A stretch of DNA of 64,000 nt from positions 1-64,000 of the forward strand of contig CAZZKG010000003.1 in the NCBI GenBank assembly GCA_964654825.1, read 5' to 3'. Source of the stretch: CAZZKG01 sp964654825. Lineage in GTDB: Bacteria; Gemmatimonadota; CAZMKB01. The position numbers and the translations under genes are program-made. This document shows positions 44,094 through 52,941 of the stretch, piece by piece. The notes beneath the pieces are model-generated. The model ran no database searches. It was not told the origin of the DNA and saw only the letters and a program-made list of their open reading frames with translations. Each line of letters starts with the position of its first letter. Position 1 is the first letter of the stretch.

Positions 44094-44394
44094 TTCTGCT
44101 GAAGTCCCTCCTCGCCTGATATCTCTCACACTCGTTCACCGGACACCCTGCGCTGGCCTGTGCATTTCATATCTCAAGTCGCTCACTTCACCAGGAGTAG
44201 TACCCGGAGCCCGGTGATTCGCTCCGAGGAATATTTTCGGAAATCTTTTTGAGATATTTTGACATGAAATGAGTTTCCAGGATCACTCCGAAGGATTTTT
44301 CGAGAATTTTGACGATCTGCTTGACAGAAATCCTGATTCCGGGTATAATCTTTGCTATAGGATTCAGAGACGGCCCTGGCAAGGATGGTGTCCG
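44094..44394. other. Gene-free stretch with a consensus promoter
   Basis: It follows the histidine kinase gene. Only the promoter at 44321-44349 and the ribosome site before 44395 stand out; I find no terminator with a T-run. Confidence 0.5.
44321..44349 (+). promoter_or_regulatory. Perfect consensus sigma-70 promoter
   Basis: TTGACA (44321-44326), 17 bases, TATAAT (44344-44349). It lies 45 bases before the start of the sorting-tail protein gene. Confidence 0.9.
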
Positions 44395-45258
44395 ATGAAA
44401 AGGATTATTTTAATTCTCTTCCTCTTTCTGATTCTCCCAGCAGCTCTATTCTCAGAACCGGTCGAAGAAATCCTCACTTACTATGATCCGCACGTCCCCG
44501 GTCACTACCATGTTATGCCACGGAACAGCGGCTATGCTCTCTACTATGAACTTCAGGATTTCGATCTTCCAGCCGAGATACGGATCACCGGTGTGTGGGT
44601 CTACTCAGCGATGTACGGCATGGTCGTCATCTCGCTGTGCGAGGATGACACAACCAACTCTCCCTGGGAGCATTTTCCCTCGGGCGATACGCTTACTACC
44701 GTGACGTACCTTGATCCGGGCGGGATCTCTCCTGATACCGTCTCGATCGGCGGGATCGATATCCGGAATGACATGACTTTATGGATCGTGATCGACCACG
44801 AAATTGACGGTGTGCCTTTCTTCGTCTCAGCGCAAGAGCCCCCGACTGGCCGAACCATGATCAGATCGAAAGCGACCGGAGCCTGGTATTCCGACATAGA
44901 CGATTGGTCCGTGGGGCTCCTCATCGAGTACGAAGCCGTCGGTATCGAGCCGGATCCGGAACCGGACAACCTTCCCAGGACGATTTCTCTCCACCAGAAC
45001 TATCCCAACCCGTTCAACCCGCAGACGACGATCACCTTAGACACGAAAGAAGGAGAGGTGGTGAACCTCTCCATCTACAACATGCGCGGTGTCATCGTAA
45101 AACATCTGTTCGACGGCGTGTATCTCGACGCCGGCCGCCACAGTATCGTCTGGGATGGTACGGACGCAGGCGGTCGCAGCGTTGAATCGGGTATCTACTT
45201 CTACCGGCTCGAGACCGGTGACGATGTCAGAATCAGGAAAATGGTTCTTCTGAAGTAA
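44395..45258 (+). CDS. Secreted protein with C-terminal Por/type IX-type sorting domain
   Basis: 287 residues with a signal peptide of about 20. The middle part is beta-rich and unassigned. The last 80 residues form a sorting tail: HQNYPNPFNPQTTI, then LSIYNMRGVIVKHLFDG and SGIYFYRLETGD, ending KMVLLK. Such tails direct proteins through the type IX system or to the cell surface; none of the machinery genes is in the window. Its strong promoter suggests abundant expression. The ATG at 44395 follows AAGGAT. A subtilase gene follows 22 bases on, so the two may be co-expressed. Confidence 0.85.
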   Translation: MKRIILILFLFLILPAALFSEPVEEILTYYDPHVPGHYHVMPRNSGYALYYELQDFDLPAEIRITGVWVYSAMYGMVVISLCEDDTTNSPWEHFPSGDTLTTVTYLDPGGISPDTVSIGGIDIRNDMTLWIVIDHEIDGVPFFVSAQEPPTGRTMIRSKATGAWYSDIDDWSVGLLIEYEAVGIEPDPEPDNLPRTISLHQNYPNPFNPQTTITLDTKEGEVVNLSIYNMRGVIVKHLFDGVYLDAGRHSIVWDGTDAGGRSVESGIYFYRLETGDDVRIRKMVLLK

Positions 45259-45280
45259 TCTATTCAAAATGAGGGGGGGA

Positions 45281-46888
45281 ATGATGAGAAATGCGGCGGT
45301 TCTTCTCTGCGTGTTGTTCCTCGCGGGCACGAGTACAATATCCGCCCAGGAGAGCTGGTTCGACAACAGCGTGATTGTCGGTGTCCCCGACGGATTCGAT
45401 CCGTTTCAGGAAGCGATCGGTCAGATAGAAGAGGACCTGAACATACTGATCACACCCGAAGATGCCATCGAAATCTTCTGCGCCTGGTACGTAGAAGGGG
45501 ATGAAATAAACGCGATCGAGCTGCACGAGTTCGAATTCCAGGGCCTCGCAGGGACGGGCCCGACGGTGCCGGAGGTGATCGCCGCATACGAATCCGTCGG
45601 TCTTCACGCGGAGCCGCGGTACATGTACGAGACGTTTCAGTCTCCCCGCATGAAATTTTCTCACCGGGAGCCGGTGACCATACCGGATTCCCTCTTTCTG
45701 AAACAGGTGCCGTACCCGCTGGGTGGGACAGATCCCGAGACCGGTTTCCGGTACACGAAGATCGTCGAGTCCTGGGGCGAGGTCGACACGGAGGACTTCC
45801 AGGAAGTTGTGCTCCAGATAAATGACACGGGTGTCTGGTGGTACCACAAGGATTTCGGTCCGAACCTCTGGCAGAACCTCGGTGAGGATCTCAACAACGA
45901 CGGGAGCACGATCCACTGGTACCCCGACGAAGGGATCTGGTACTTCGATGCGTATGACATCAACGGGATCGACGATGACGGCAACGGCCTGGTGGATGAT
46001 TTCATCGGGATCAACGCCTATCCCCCCGTCCACAACGATCCTGCGCCCGTTTTCGATCATCGATGCCATGGCACAATGGTGGCTTCCGTGGCCGGAGCGG
46101 TCACCGGCAACTGGTCCGGCATGTCCGGGGCAGCTGTCCCCGGAGTAGTGAAGATCCAACCGGTGAAGTGCGGCAACGCCAATACCATCGATTCCTGGGC
46201 TGCCGTTCGGGCACTCAACTATGCCGTCTGGACGACGCTTCATGGCGGAACTGACAGAGGACCCGTGCCGGTGGTCGTCAATATGTCCTGGGGTGGTTTG
46301 TTCGAGTCCAGACTGATCGAGTCCATGCTCGATTGTTTCACCGCCTACGGTGGGATACCGGTTTTCGCTGCCGGTAATTTCGGTTCATCCTGGACCGTCT
46401 ACCCTGCTGCTTATCATTACGGCCCGATTCTAACCGCCTCGACTAAAGACAACGTCCGGGCCGTGTGGTCGAGCTACGGGCCCTGGATGTATCCTGATGG
46501 TCTCGCCGCACCTGGTAAAGATGTCCTTGTAATGGAAATGGATGTCAGCCCCGGCGATGTGAACCTCTCGTATATCAGAGAATCGGGGACCTCCTTCTCG
46601 GCTCCGCTCGTGGCTGCTTCGATCGCCAACTTCTGGTCACAGCATGCGGAATTCACCAACGAGGACGTGATGACCGCCCTCCGGCAGCATTTCTTCAAGC
46701 CGGAAGATTACGACATCAACGATCCGCATCCCGATTCAGTCTCCGAATACTACGGGAAGGGGATCGTGGATGTCCTGGGGCTCATGCGGCACGGGCAGGA
46801 AACCGTAGAGATACTGAAAACCGGGGATGACCGTCAGTCCACTTCACCGGGACCCGAGAAGACTTTTCTATCATCGATCTTTCCGTGA
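45281..46888 (+). CDS. Secreted subtilisin-family (S8) serine protease
   Basis: 535 residues with a signal peptide ending at ISAQ. The first 120 mature residues may act as a propeptide. The triad is Asp182 in INDTGVWW, His263 in HRCHGTMVASVAGA and Ser438 in GTSFSAPLVAASIA; the oxyanion Asn is in AAGNFGS. A DINGIDDDGNGLVDDF insert looks like a calcium loop. There is no sorting tail, unlike the gene before it. The ATG at 45281 follows GAGGGGGGG; the ATG at 45269 lies before that box. Role: extracellular protein breakdown or processing of surface proteins. Confidence 0.9.
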   Translation: MMRNAAVLLCVLFLAGTSTISAQESWFDNSVIVGVPDGFDPFQEAIGQIEEDLNILITPEDAIEIFCAWYVEGDEINAIELHEFEFQGLAGTGPTVPEVIAAYESVGLHAEPRYMYETFQSPRMKFSHREPVTIPDSLFLKQVPYPLGGTDPETGFRYTKIVESWGEVDTEDFQEVVLQINDTGVWWYHKDFGPNLWQNLGEDLNNDGSTIHWYPDEGIWYFDAYDINGIDDDGNGLVDDFIGINAYPPVHNDPAPVFDHRCHGTMVASVAGAVTGNWSGMSGAAVPGVVKIQPVKCGNANTIDSWAAVRALNYAVWTTLHGGTDRGPVPVVVNMSWGGLFESRLIESMLDCFTAYGGIPVFAAGNFGSSWTVYPAAYHYGPILTASTKDNVRAVWSSYGPWMYPDGLAAPGKDVLVMEMDVSPGDVNLSYIRESGTSFSAPLVAASIANFWSQHAEFTNEDVMTALRQHFFKPEDYDINDPHPDSVSEYYGKGIVDVLGLMRHGQETVEILKTGDDRQSTSPGPEKTFLSSIFP

Positions 46889-46918
46889 GGTGAGGGACAT
46901 TTCTGTCACCGGTGTCAT

Positions 46919-47506
46919 CTATCGATGAGCGGCACGCCAGTCGGAGTCGTGGAAGAGGCGTTCGAGCTGCTCTTTCAGCTCCTCGAGGTTACACGACATG
47001 TGAAGAAGGTCCTGGGAATGGCCGGTCGTGTCCTTTACGAACTCCGGAATAATCAATTCCTCGTGAAAACCCAGCTTGCGGAAAATCTTCTGGGCATCCA
47101 CCTGCGGTCTCATCATCTGGACGACTATCTTCTCGAGATTCATCCGGGTCGCGATGATGTAAAGCTCTCTTGCCATGAGCATCCCCAGTCCCTGATTCTG
47201 GTATGAGCGGGCGATGATCAGACGCATCTCCCCTACGTGTTTGGTCCAGCCGTGCCCTTCCAGTTCAAGAGCGCCGTCTCCGACTATCTCATCGTCACGG
47301 ACTGCAACTAATCGAACAACCTCCTCGGCCAGCTGACGTTTGATCCGCTCTTTGACCACCTCCCGTTTCGTCACGTCAACTCGAAGATACTTCCTGTCCT
47401 TCTCCGGGAGGTCGTCGAAGAACTTGAACGAGCGGTCGAGATCATCTTCTCTCATGTTCCGTATGATTATCTCGGTACCATCCTTCAGTTTTACCTTGTT
47501 ATTCAT
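46919..47506 (-). CDS. GNAT-family N-acetyltransferase
   Basis: 195 residues, one acetyltransferase domain. The acetyl-CoA loop is RSYQNQGLGMLMA, between strands GEMRLIIA and KIVVQMM. The N-terminal MREDDLDRSFKFFDDLPEKD pattern resembles the acetyltransferase half of Pat-type protein lysine acetylases, though no CoA-ligase or cyclic-nucleotide domain is attached. The substrate is not known. GAGG lies just before the ATG, and a perfect promoter lies 90 bases upstream. It converges with the subtilase gene. Confidence 0.88.
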   Translation of the reverse strand: MNNKVKLKDGTEIIIRNMREDDLDRSFKFFDDLPEKDRKYLRVDVTKREVVKERIKRQLAEEVVRLVAVRDDEIVGDGALELEGHGWTKHVGEMRLIIARSYQNQGLGMLMARELYIIATRMNLEKIVVQMMRPQVDAQKIFRKLGFHEELIIPEFVKDTTGHSQDLLHMSCNLEELKEQLERLFHDSDWRAAHR

Positions 47507-47596
47507 ACCTCACTCCTCTCTTCCGTTTCAAACGGGAAAAAGGTCCTTCTCTACTGAAAACGCAGGGGCGCGATTGTTTTCGGTCTACTTCTTTTG

Positions 47597-47625
47597 ATTA
47601 TATCTCTCCAGTCGATTCGTGTCAA
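47597..47625 (-). promoter_or_regulatory. Perfect consensus promoter of the GNAT gene
   Basis: On the minus strand TTGACA (47625-47620), 17 bases, TATAAT (47602-47597). Confidence 0.9.
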
Positions 47626-47873
47626 CAGAAAGAGTTCCTTAGATTTCCTCCGGTGAGTTGTCAGGTGCGACCGGAACCATGCCCGGTATCTCCTTTCTCC
47701 ATAGCTCACTGACGGATGGTGAAAGGGTATGTTCATATTCCGAATCGGATATAATCGGTTTATTGGAAATACTGACGCCTAACTTAATGTTTACAATATT
47801 TATTGCATTAGTTCGGGGTTCTTTTTTTCCTTTCACATGATCGCAGAGAGCTACCAGGAGCTACTGGCGATAT

Positions 47874-47893
47874 AATGGTCTTTTCAGACCATT
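47874..47893. repeat. Perfect short hairpin
   Basis: AATGGTCT (47874-47881), loop TTTC, AGACCATT (47886-47893). It overlaps a TATAAT word at 47871-47876. No T-run follows on either strand. Confidence 0.5.
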
Positions 47894-47997
47894 CATCCCA
47901 TCTCAAAAGCAAGATCCTGATTTTAAAGAACTTCTGAAATAGGATTGCGACAAAACCTTATGACCCTGCTTCAGTCTTTTCGCGAGGTGGGTTTGAA

Positions 47998-48059
47998 CTG
48001 TTATTCCGATTGTTGAGCATGAGGAGGTGATAAACATGATCAAATAACAGTGGCACCTC
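47998..48059 (+). promoter_or_regulatory. Structured leader with a three-codon reading frame
   Basis: CTGTTATT (47998-48005) pairs with AATAACAG (48043-48050), and inside it TGAGCATG (48014-48021) pairs with CATGATCA (48035-48042) with one mismatch. The loop shows AGGAGGTGA (48022-48030), 5 bases before ATG ATC AAA TAA (48036-48047). A CACCTC at 48054-48059 could pair instead with GAGGTG at 48024-48029 or at 47984-47989. This looks like a leader with alternative structures; its role is inferred. Confidence 0.4.
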
Positions 48060-48098
48060 GTACAACAGATTAATTTTACTACGAGAAAGGGGAGAGAA

Positions 48099-49643
48099 AT
48101 GAGAAATTTGATTATTATCATGATTCTGGCGTGGGGATTTATCGTTGTCCCATCTTCCGCCTTCACACAAATTCAATGGTCGGACAGGGTTATTATACCT
48201 GAGAGCAACTATACGAGTGGTGGTTTTTATGGTGGGGATGGAGAGAGAGACATACCGGGTGAGTGGATCGATTGGTGTTTAGGTAACTATCTTCCCGGCA
48301 GTGGTTTGATATCCGATGATATGATATTTTCAACAAATGTTGGAAATTTTATGGTTCCTGGTGACTGGTATGAGAGGATGCGGATTAAAGAAAACGGCCA
48401 GATCGGCATCGGGACTGATAGTCCTTACCAGGCCCTGACCATGAGCGGTACAATCGGGTTCGAGGATGGAACGACACCCTTGCTGATGAACAGTGAGAAT
48501 TGCTGCACCTACGGGAACCGCATGATCTGGGCCCACAGCCCGGGCTACGCGGATTGGGGTATCTACTATGACGACAATGACGATCAAATGCGCTGGCGAA
48601 ATTTATCTGCTGATATTTTGACGGTTGACTTTATATCCGGCCGTATTGGCGTCAACACGACAAACCCGGTTGCCCAACTCGATGTTCGGGCCGAAGGCGG
48701 ATATTCAGCAATCTACGGCTATCGTGAAGACAACGGGAACTTAGGCATTATCGGTTATGATTCAGATGGAGTGTATGGATATAGCCCAATCAACTTCGGC
48801 ACAGGTGTGACCGGTGTCGCAGCCGGTTCCGGGGCCTGCGGAGTTTATGGTAAAACGACCAATTCTCAGAGCTATGCAGGATATTTCTGGACAGATGTAG
48901 GAAACGGGGTCATAAGCGAGGGCCATTGGTATGGCTTCAAAGGCGTGGCTGATCAAGGTACCGGTGTGAGCGGTGAACATTCGCCTACTGGCAATTATGG
49001 AGCCCTTGGTACAGCCTACTGGGCTGGATACTTCACTGGTGATGTCTATATTTCAGGCAGTCTAACCAAAGGATCAGGTTCTTTCGTCCAGCCTCATGCC
49101 AAGGACCCTTCCAGGGAAATCAATTATGCGTTTTTTGAGGGCCCTGAACATGCGGTGTTCCTGAGAGGTTCGGCACAGCTTAAAGATGGCAAGGCTGTAA
49201 TCGAATTGCCCGAACATTTTCAGATCGTTGCTGCTGAAGAAGGAGTACAGGTCCAGGTTACACCCGTTGAGGATTGTAACGGAATGTTCGTAGCAAACAA
49301 AAGCCGTGAACGGATCGAAGTCAAGGAACTCATGAGTGGGAAGCATAATGCAAAATTCGACTATTTCATCACTGCAATCCGTGATGGTTTCCAAGAACAC
49401 GAACCTGTAACTGCAAACACTCATTTCAAGCCCGGAGACGATGAAAGTGCAAAGGAGTTCGAAAAGCGCTTCAGCCGAGACGACATGACCACAAGGGCAA
49501 TGCGGTCAATGCTCATCTCGAACGGTATTCTCTCGGAAGACGGGAAGCTCAATATGGCAAAAGTCAGCGAATTAGGCTGGATTGTGGCAGAAGACAATTC
49601 CGATGCGGAGGGAGAGCGTCTGGCTGAGCTTCGTAAACGATAA
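48099..49643 (+). CDS. Secreted fibre-like protein
   Basis: 514 residues with a signal peptide of about 24. Two turns of the type NGQIGIGTDSPYQAL and SGRIGVNTTNPVAQLDV resemble phage tail-fibre or trimeric surface-fibre segments. Around 195-320 there are Gly/Tyr-rich repeats such as YAGYF and WAGYF. The C-terminal 180 residues (SGSFVQPHAKDPSREINYAFF, split before FEGPEH) recall a tail domain shared by many large secreted proteins of environmental bacteria. The last 80 residues are charged and helical. Codons and flanks look more AT-rich than the neighbours. GGGGAGAG precedes the ATG. It is probably a surface or adhesive fibre. Confidence 0.6.
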   Translation: MRNLIIIMILAWGFIVVPSSAFTQIQWSDRVIIPESNYTSGGFYGGDGERDIPGEWIDWCLGNYLPGSGLISDDMIFSTNVGNFMVPGDWYERMRIKENGQIGIGTDSPYQALTMSGTIGFEDGTTPLLMNSENCCTYGNRMIWAHSPGYADWGIYYDDNDDQMRWRNLSADILTVDFISGRIGVNTTNPVAQLDVRAEGGYSAIYGYREDNGNLGIIGYDSDGVYGYSPINFGTGVTGVAAGSGACGVYGKTTNSQSYAGYFWTDVGNGVISEGHWYGFKGVADQGTGVSGEHSPTGNYGALGTAYWAGYFTGDVYISGSLTKGSGSFVQPHAKDPSREINYAFFEGPEHAVFLRGSAQLKDGKAVIELPEHFQIVAAEEGVQVQVTPVEDCNGMFVANKSRERIEVKELMSGKHNAKFDYFITAIRDGFQEHEPVTANTHFKPGDDESAKEFEKRFSRDDMTTRAMRSMLISNGILSEDGKLNMAKVSELGWIVAEDNSDAEGERLAELRKR

Positions 49644-49691
49644 TCCACAGGAGAAAATATGTAACTATCTCGAGGTAGGCAGACCTTCCGG

Positions 49692-49720
49692 TTGACATGA
49701 TCACGGTGACAGGGTATTAT
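49692..49720 (+). promoter_or_regulatory. Promoter of the TerC gene
   Basis: TTGACA (49692-49697), 17 bases, TATTAT (49715-49720). It overlaps the earliest in-frame start (49697), which supports the later start at 49784. Confidence 0.8.
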
Positions 49721-49783
49721 CCGGATGTTTACGCAATCTCATGGAAAGGTAGATATGAATCATGCATCACGGGAGGAGTATTC

Positions 49784-50548
49784 ATGGATTGGATTTTCGA
49801 CCCCCAGGCATGGATCGCCCTGGCAACACTGACCGCACTGGAGATCATTCTCGGTATCGACAACATCATCTTTATTTCCGTGCTGTCCGGTCGGCTTCAC
49901 GGGAGACAGCGGGCACAGTCGAGAACGACCGGTCTCCTCCTCGCCATGCTCACCAGAATCCTGCTGCTCATTTCTCTGGCCTGGCTGTCGAGCCTCACGA
50001 CCACTCTGTTCACTGTACTCGATCACCCGGTCTCCGCCCGTGACCTGATCCTCTTCGTTGGTGGCCTGTTCCTGCTCGGAAAAGCCACGTTCGAGATTCA
50101 TCACAATCTCGAAGGCGCCGATGACACAGGCAAGCAGAGGAGTGCGGCTACTTTCTTCTCGGTGATTGTGCAGATAATGCTGCTCGATGTCATTTTTTCT
50201 CTCGATTCGGTCATTACCGCCATCGGTATGGCGGAACATCTCGCGGTGATGATAACCGCCATCGTAGTTGCTGTTTTCGTGATGATCGCCGCAGCCGGTC
50301 CGATATCCGATTTCGTCGAGGATCACCCCACGGTGAAGATGCTCGCAATGAGCTTTCTCCTGCTGGTAGGCATGTCGCTCGTCGCCGAGGGATTCGGCCA
50401 GCACATCTCCAAGGGATACCTCTACTTCGCCATGGGATTTTCGGTTTTCGTGGAGATGCTGAATCTACGGGTGCGGAGCAGACGTGTCCAGCCGCCGGTG
50501 CGTCTCAGACGCCATATATCTCCGAAAACGGTCGATGGCCGCGCGTGA
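49784..50548 (+). CDS. TerC-family integral membrane protein
   Basis: 254 residues with seven predicted helices. The family motif LEIILGIDNIIFISVL is near the start and its counterpart LLDVIFSLDSVITAIGM lies in the middle; these acidic residues bind metal. TerC proteins take part in tellurite resistance, manganese export and metal supply to secreted proteins; the metal here is not known. GGGAGGAG precedes the ATG at 49784. Confidence 0.93.
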   Translation: MDWIFDPQAWIALATLTALEIILGIDNIIFISVLSGRLHGRQRAQSRTTGLLLAMLTRILLLISLAWLSSLTTTLFTVLDHPVSARDLILFVGGLFLLGKATFEIHHNLEGADDTGKQRSAATFFSVIVQIMLLDVIFSLDSVITAIGMAEHLAVMITAIVVAVFVMIAAAGPISDFVEDHPTVKMLAMSFLLLVGMSLVAEGFGQHISKGYLYFAMGFSVFVEMLNLRVRSRRVQPPVRLRRHISPKTVDGRA

Positions 50549-50655
50549 AGAGTCCCGGCCTGGTCCATGGTTAGCACGCGGGGACCTCTTCCCGATCCTG
50601 TGGGGTAATCGGCTGTTCCACAGTAGCAGTGATAGTTCTTTTCGGCCGGTTCTTG

Positions 50656-50684
50656 TTGACATATAATTTTATCTGTAATATAAT
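50656..50684 (+). promoter_or_regulatory. Perfect consensus promoter of the beta-helix gene
   Basis: TTGACA (50656-50661), 17 AT-rich bases, TATAAT (50679-50684), about 50 bases before the start at 50736. Confidence 0.92.
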
Positions 50685-50735
50685 ACTCATTAGTGAGAAC
50701 CGGTTGTCTCTCCCAGGTTTACGCAGAGGTTTCCG

Positions 50736-52730
50736 ATGAGGTATCTTATTACCCTCCTTGTCCTTCTGAGTTTTCCATCAGTGACGCTGCCTGGGACGAT
50801 ACGTGTCCCGGAGGACCATGCGACGATCCAGGGAGGGATCGATGCAGCTGAGCACGGGGATACCGTGCTTGTTGCCGATGGTCTGTATTCGGGCGAGGGC
50901 AACAGGGATATCGATTTTTCAGGCAAGGCCATCATCGTAACATCTTTCAATGGACCTGACTCTACCATTATCGATTGTGAGGGCGATTCCCTGAACCAGC
51001 ACAGGGGATTTTTGTTCACGAGTTATGAGGACTCCACTGCGGTGCTTCAGGGATTTACGATACGGGCGGGGTATGTGGGAGCATATCCTGACGAGGAGGG
51101 TGGGGCGATCTACTGCCTCATGTCATCTCCGACAATCAAGAACAACAGGTTCGTTGAAAATCGTGCTTCATACGGCAGCGTCCTCTACTGCGAGGATGCT
51201 TCACCGATAGTCACCGGGAACACGATTGAGGGGAATGTCGCAACTTCCGGCGCTACGATCTTGTGCAACCAGGCCTCTCCTGTGTTCAAAGAAAACACGG
51301 TTCTCTCGAACACAGCCGGCTCCTTAGGAGGCGGCATCTATTGCTGGGATTCTTCCCCAATCATCGAGGACAACACCTTCGGAAGCAACCGGACCTCATC
51401 TGGCGGAGCAGTATTCTGCGACAATCAATCTCATCCATTCATAACCGACAACACGATTACGGGGAACATCGCAGAATATTACGGCGGAGGGATTTACTGT
51501 GCCTGGAATTCATCTCCGATCATCGAGGGAAACACCATCAGCCAGGACAGCGCTTCCTACGGCGGTGGAATCTCCTGCACGGAGTCTTCTCCAACAATCA
51601 TCGGTAATCAAATCAATGAAAATACAGCTACACATGGCGGCGGACTCTACCTGGACTGTGATTCCGTCGTAGTTGCGGATAATACCATCATGGGGAATAC
51701 AGGAGAATGGTATGGTGGCGGAATTTACGGCGGAGGACCATCCTCATTGATCAGCGGTAACATCATCGCAGGAAACATCCAGATCGATTCGCACGGTGGT
51801 GGAGGGGGGATTTCCTCGGGTTCATCAATCATAGAAGGGAATCTCATACTCAATAACAGTGCGGGTGGGGAAGGGGGAGGAATAAGGTGTAAGAATAACG
51901 CCAACGCTTTGATCGTCGATAATACCATCTCCGGTAATTCATCTGCAGTATACGGAGGTGGGCTTTTTATTCTAAATGCCTCTCCAACAATTTGTACAAC
52001 TACGATTACACAAAACACTGTTGATGGGAAGGGGGCAGGAATATACCTCGATATGGCATCACCAACCATAATCAGTTCTACCATCGCGGACAACATCGCC
52101 TCACGTCGGGGAGGAGGAATATTCTGCGAGTTCTATTCCAATTTCCCCATAATGGCAAACTGCATCATCTGGGATAACCAGCCGGACCAGGTACTGGGAA
52201 ATTATCCGACCATTCTCTATTCCGATGTCAAGGGAAGCTGGCCGGGTATCGGGAATATCAATACAGACCCGCTCTTCGTCCTCTCAGAAAAAGGGGACTA
52301 CCGCCTCCTCTGGGGTTCACCCTGTATCGATGCAGGATTTCCCGACTCGCTTGATGCCGATGGAACCAGGAGTGACATGGGCGCCCACTCCTTCGACCAG
52401 GATGACTACCTCACGCTCTACATGACACCCGATACGAGTGAGGTGTCACCGGGTGGCCAACTCGGAGTTACCTATACGCTCATTAACCGATGGAGTGAGC
52501 CGGAACAGTGCTGGTTTACCTCCCGGATTCACCTGCAGGGGGGGAGAACATTCCCGGTTATCGAGACGACCGAATACACCGTGCCGGCCGAGTATGTATT
52601 TCAAGTCCATCTGGAACATGATATACCTACAGTAGCTCCTCCGAGGTACTGCGAATACCGTGCTCTCATCGGACTACCTCCCGGGGCATTGTATGACCGG
52701 GACAGTTTCAGTTTCAGCGTTGGCGAATGA
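50736..52730 (+). CDS. Secreted right-handed parallel beta-helix protein
   Basis: 664 residues with a signal peptide ending near LPGTI. It opens with the common IRVPEDHATIQGGIDAAEHG block, followed by about 16 coils of the form GGGIYC-x-SSPIIEGNTI-x-N. These repeats match the pectate-lyase/polymorphic outer-membrane beta-helix fold. After about residue 540 a separate beta-sandwich follows (YMTPDTSEVSPGGQLGV), like that of the propeller gene at 25672. No sorting tail is seen. It could bind or cleave polysaccharide, but no catalytic residues are recognised. The perfect promoter suggests strong expression. Confidence 0.85.
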   Translation: MRYLITLLVLLSFPSVTLPGTIRVPEDHATIQGGIDAAEHGDTVLVADGLYSGEGNRDIDFSGKAIIVTSFNGPDSTIIDCEGDSLNQHRGFLFTSYEDSTAVLQGFTIRAGYVGAYPDEEGGAIYCLMSSPTIKNNRFVENRASYGSVLYCEDASPIVTGNTIEGNVATSGATILCNQASPVFKENTVLSNTAGSLGGGIYCWDSSPIIEDNTFGSNRTSSGGAVFCDNQSHPFITDNTITGNIAEYYGGGIYCAWNSSPIIEGNTISQDSASYGGGISCTESSPTIIGNQINENTATHGGGLYLDCDSVVVADNTIMGNTGEWYGGGIYGGGPSSLISGNIIAGNIQIDSHGGGGGISSGSSIIEGNLILNNSAGGEGGGIRCKNNANALIVDNTISGNSSAVYGGGLFILNASPTICTTTITQNTVDGKGAGIYLDMASPTIISSTIADNIASRRGGGIFCEFYSNFPIMANCIIWDNQPDQVLGNYPTILYSDVKGSWPGIGNINTDPLFVLSEKGDYRLLWGSPCIDAGFPDSLDADGTRSDMGAHSFDQDDYLTLYMTPDTSEVSPGGQLGVTYTLINRWSEPEQCWFTSRIHLQGGRTFPVIETTEYTVPAEYVFQVHLEHDIPTVAPPRYCEYRALIGLPPGALYDRDSFSFSVGE

Positions 52731-52769
52731 CAGTATTCTCACACACTGGTACAGATGAAATTACTGCAT

Positions 52770-52798
52770 TTGACGGAGAGGGGGCGATCTGTTAATAT
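52770..52798 (+). promoter_or_regulatory. Promoter of the Cys/His-repeat gene
   Basis: TTGACG (52770-52775), 17 bases, TAATAT (52793-52798). The leader would be about 135 bases. Confidence 0.5.
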
Positions 52799-52941
52799 TT
52801 TAGGAGAGGAACGTTCTTCCCACAACCACACTTCTTTTTCCACACATACATTTTCATGCTGCCTGTCCCTGCGGAGATCGTACCGCTCTTATGATTAACT
52901 GATTTATTCACTATTCATTTTCCTTCGAAGGGGGTGGAACA

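Larger units (their letters stand above)
47507..48098. other. Intergenic region rich in hairpins
   Basis: Contents, left to right: the promoter of the GNAT gene, AT-rich sequence, a TATAAT word at 47871 with a perfect 8-base hairpin over it, then a structured leader before the fibre-like gene. A 60-codon frame at 47658-47840 has no ribosome site and is not supported. Confidence 0.6.

Noticed and set aside
45260..46243. 327-codon minus-strand frame
   Set aside because: Antisense of the subtilase, with no support of its own.
48099..49643. Prophage remnant suggested by the fibre-like protein
   Set aside because: No other phage gene, integrase or attachment repeat is visible, and the protein has a signal peptide.
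50736..52730. Many similar short repeats, considered as a CRISPR-like array
   Set aside because: They are coding repeats of a beta-helix protein, not identical repeats with fixed spacers.
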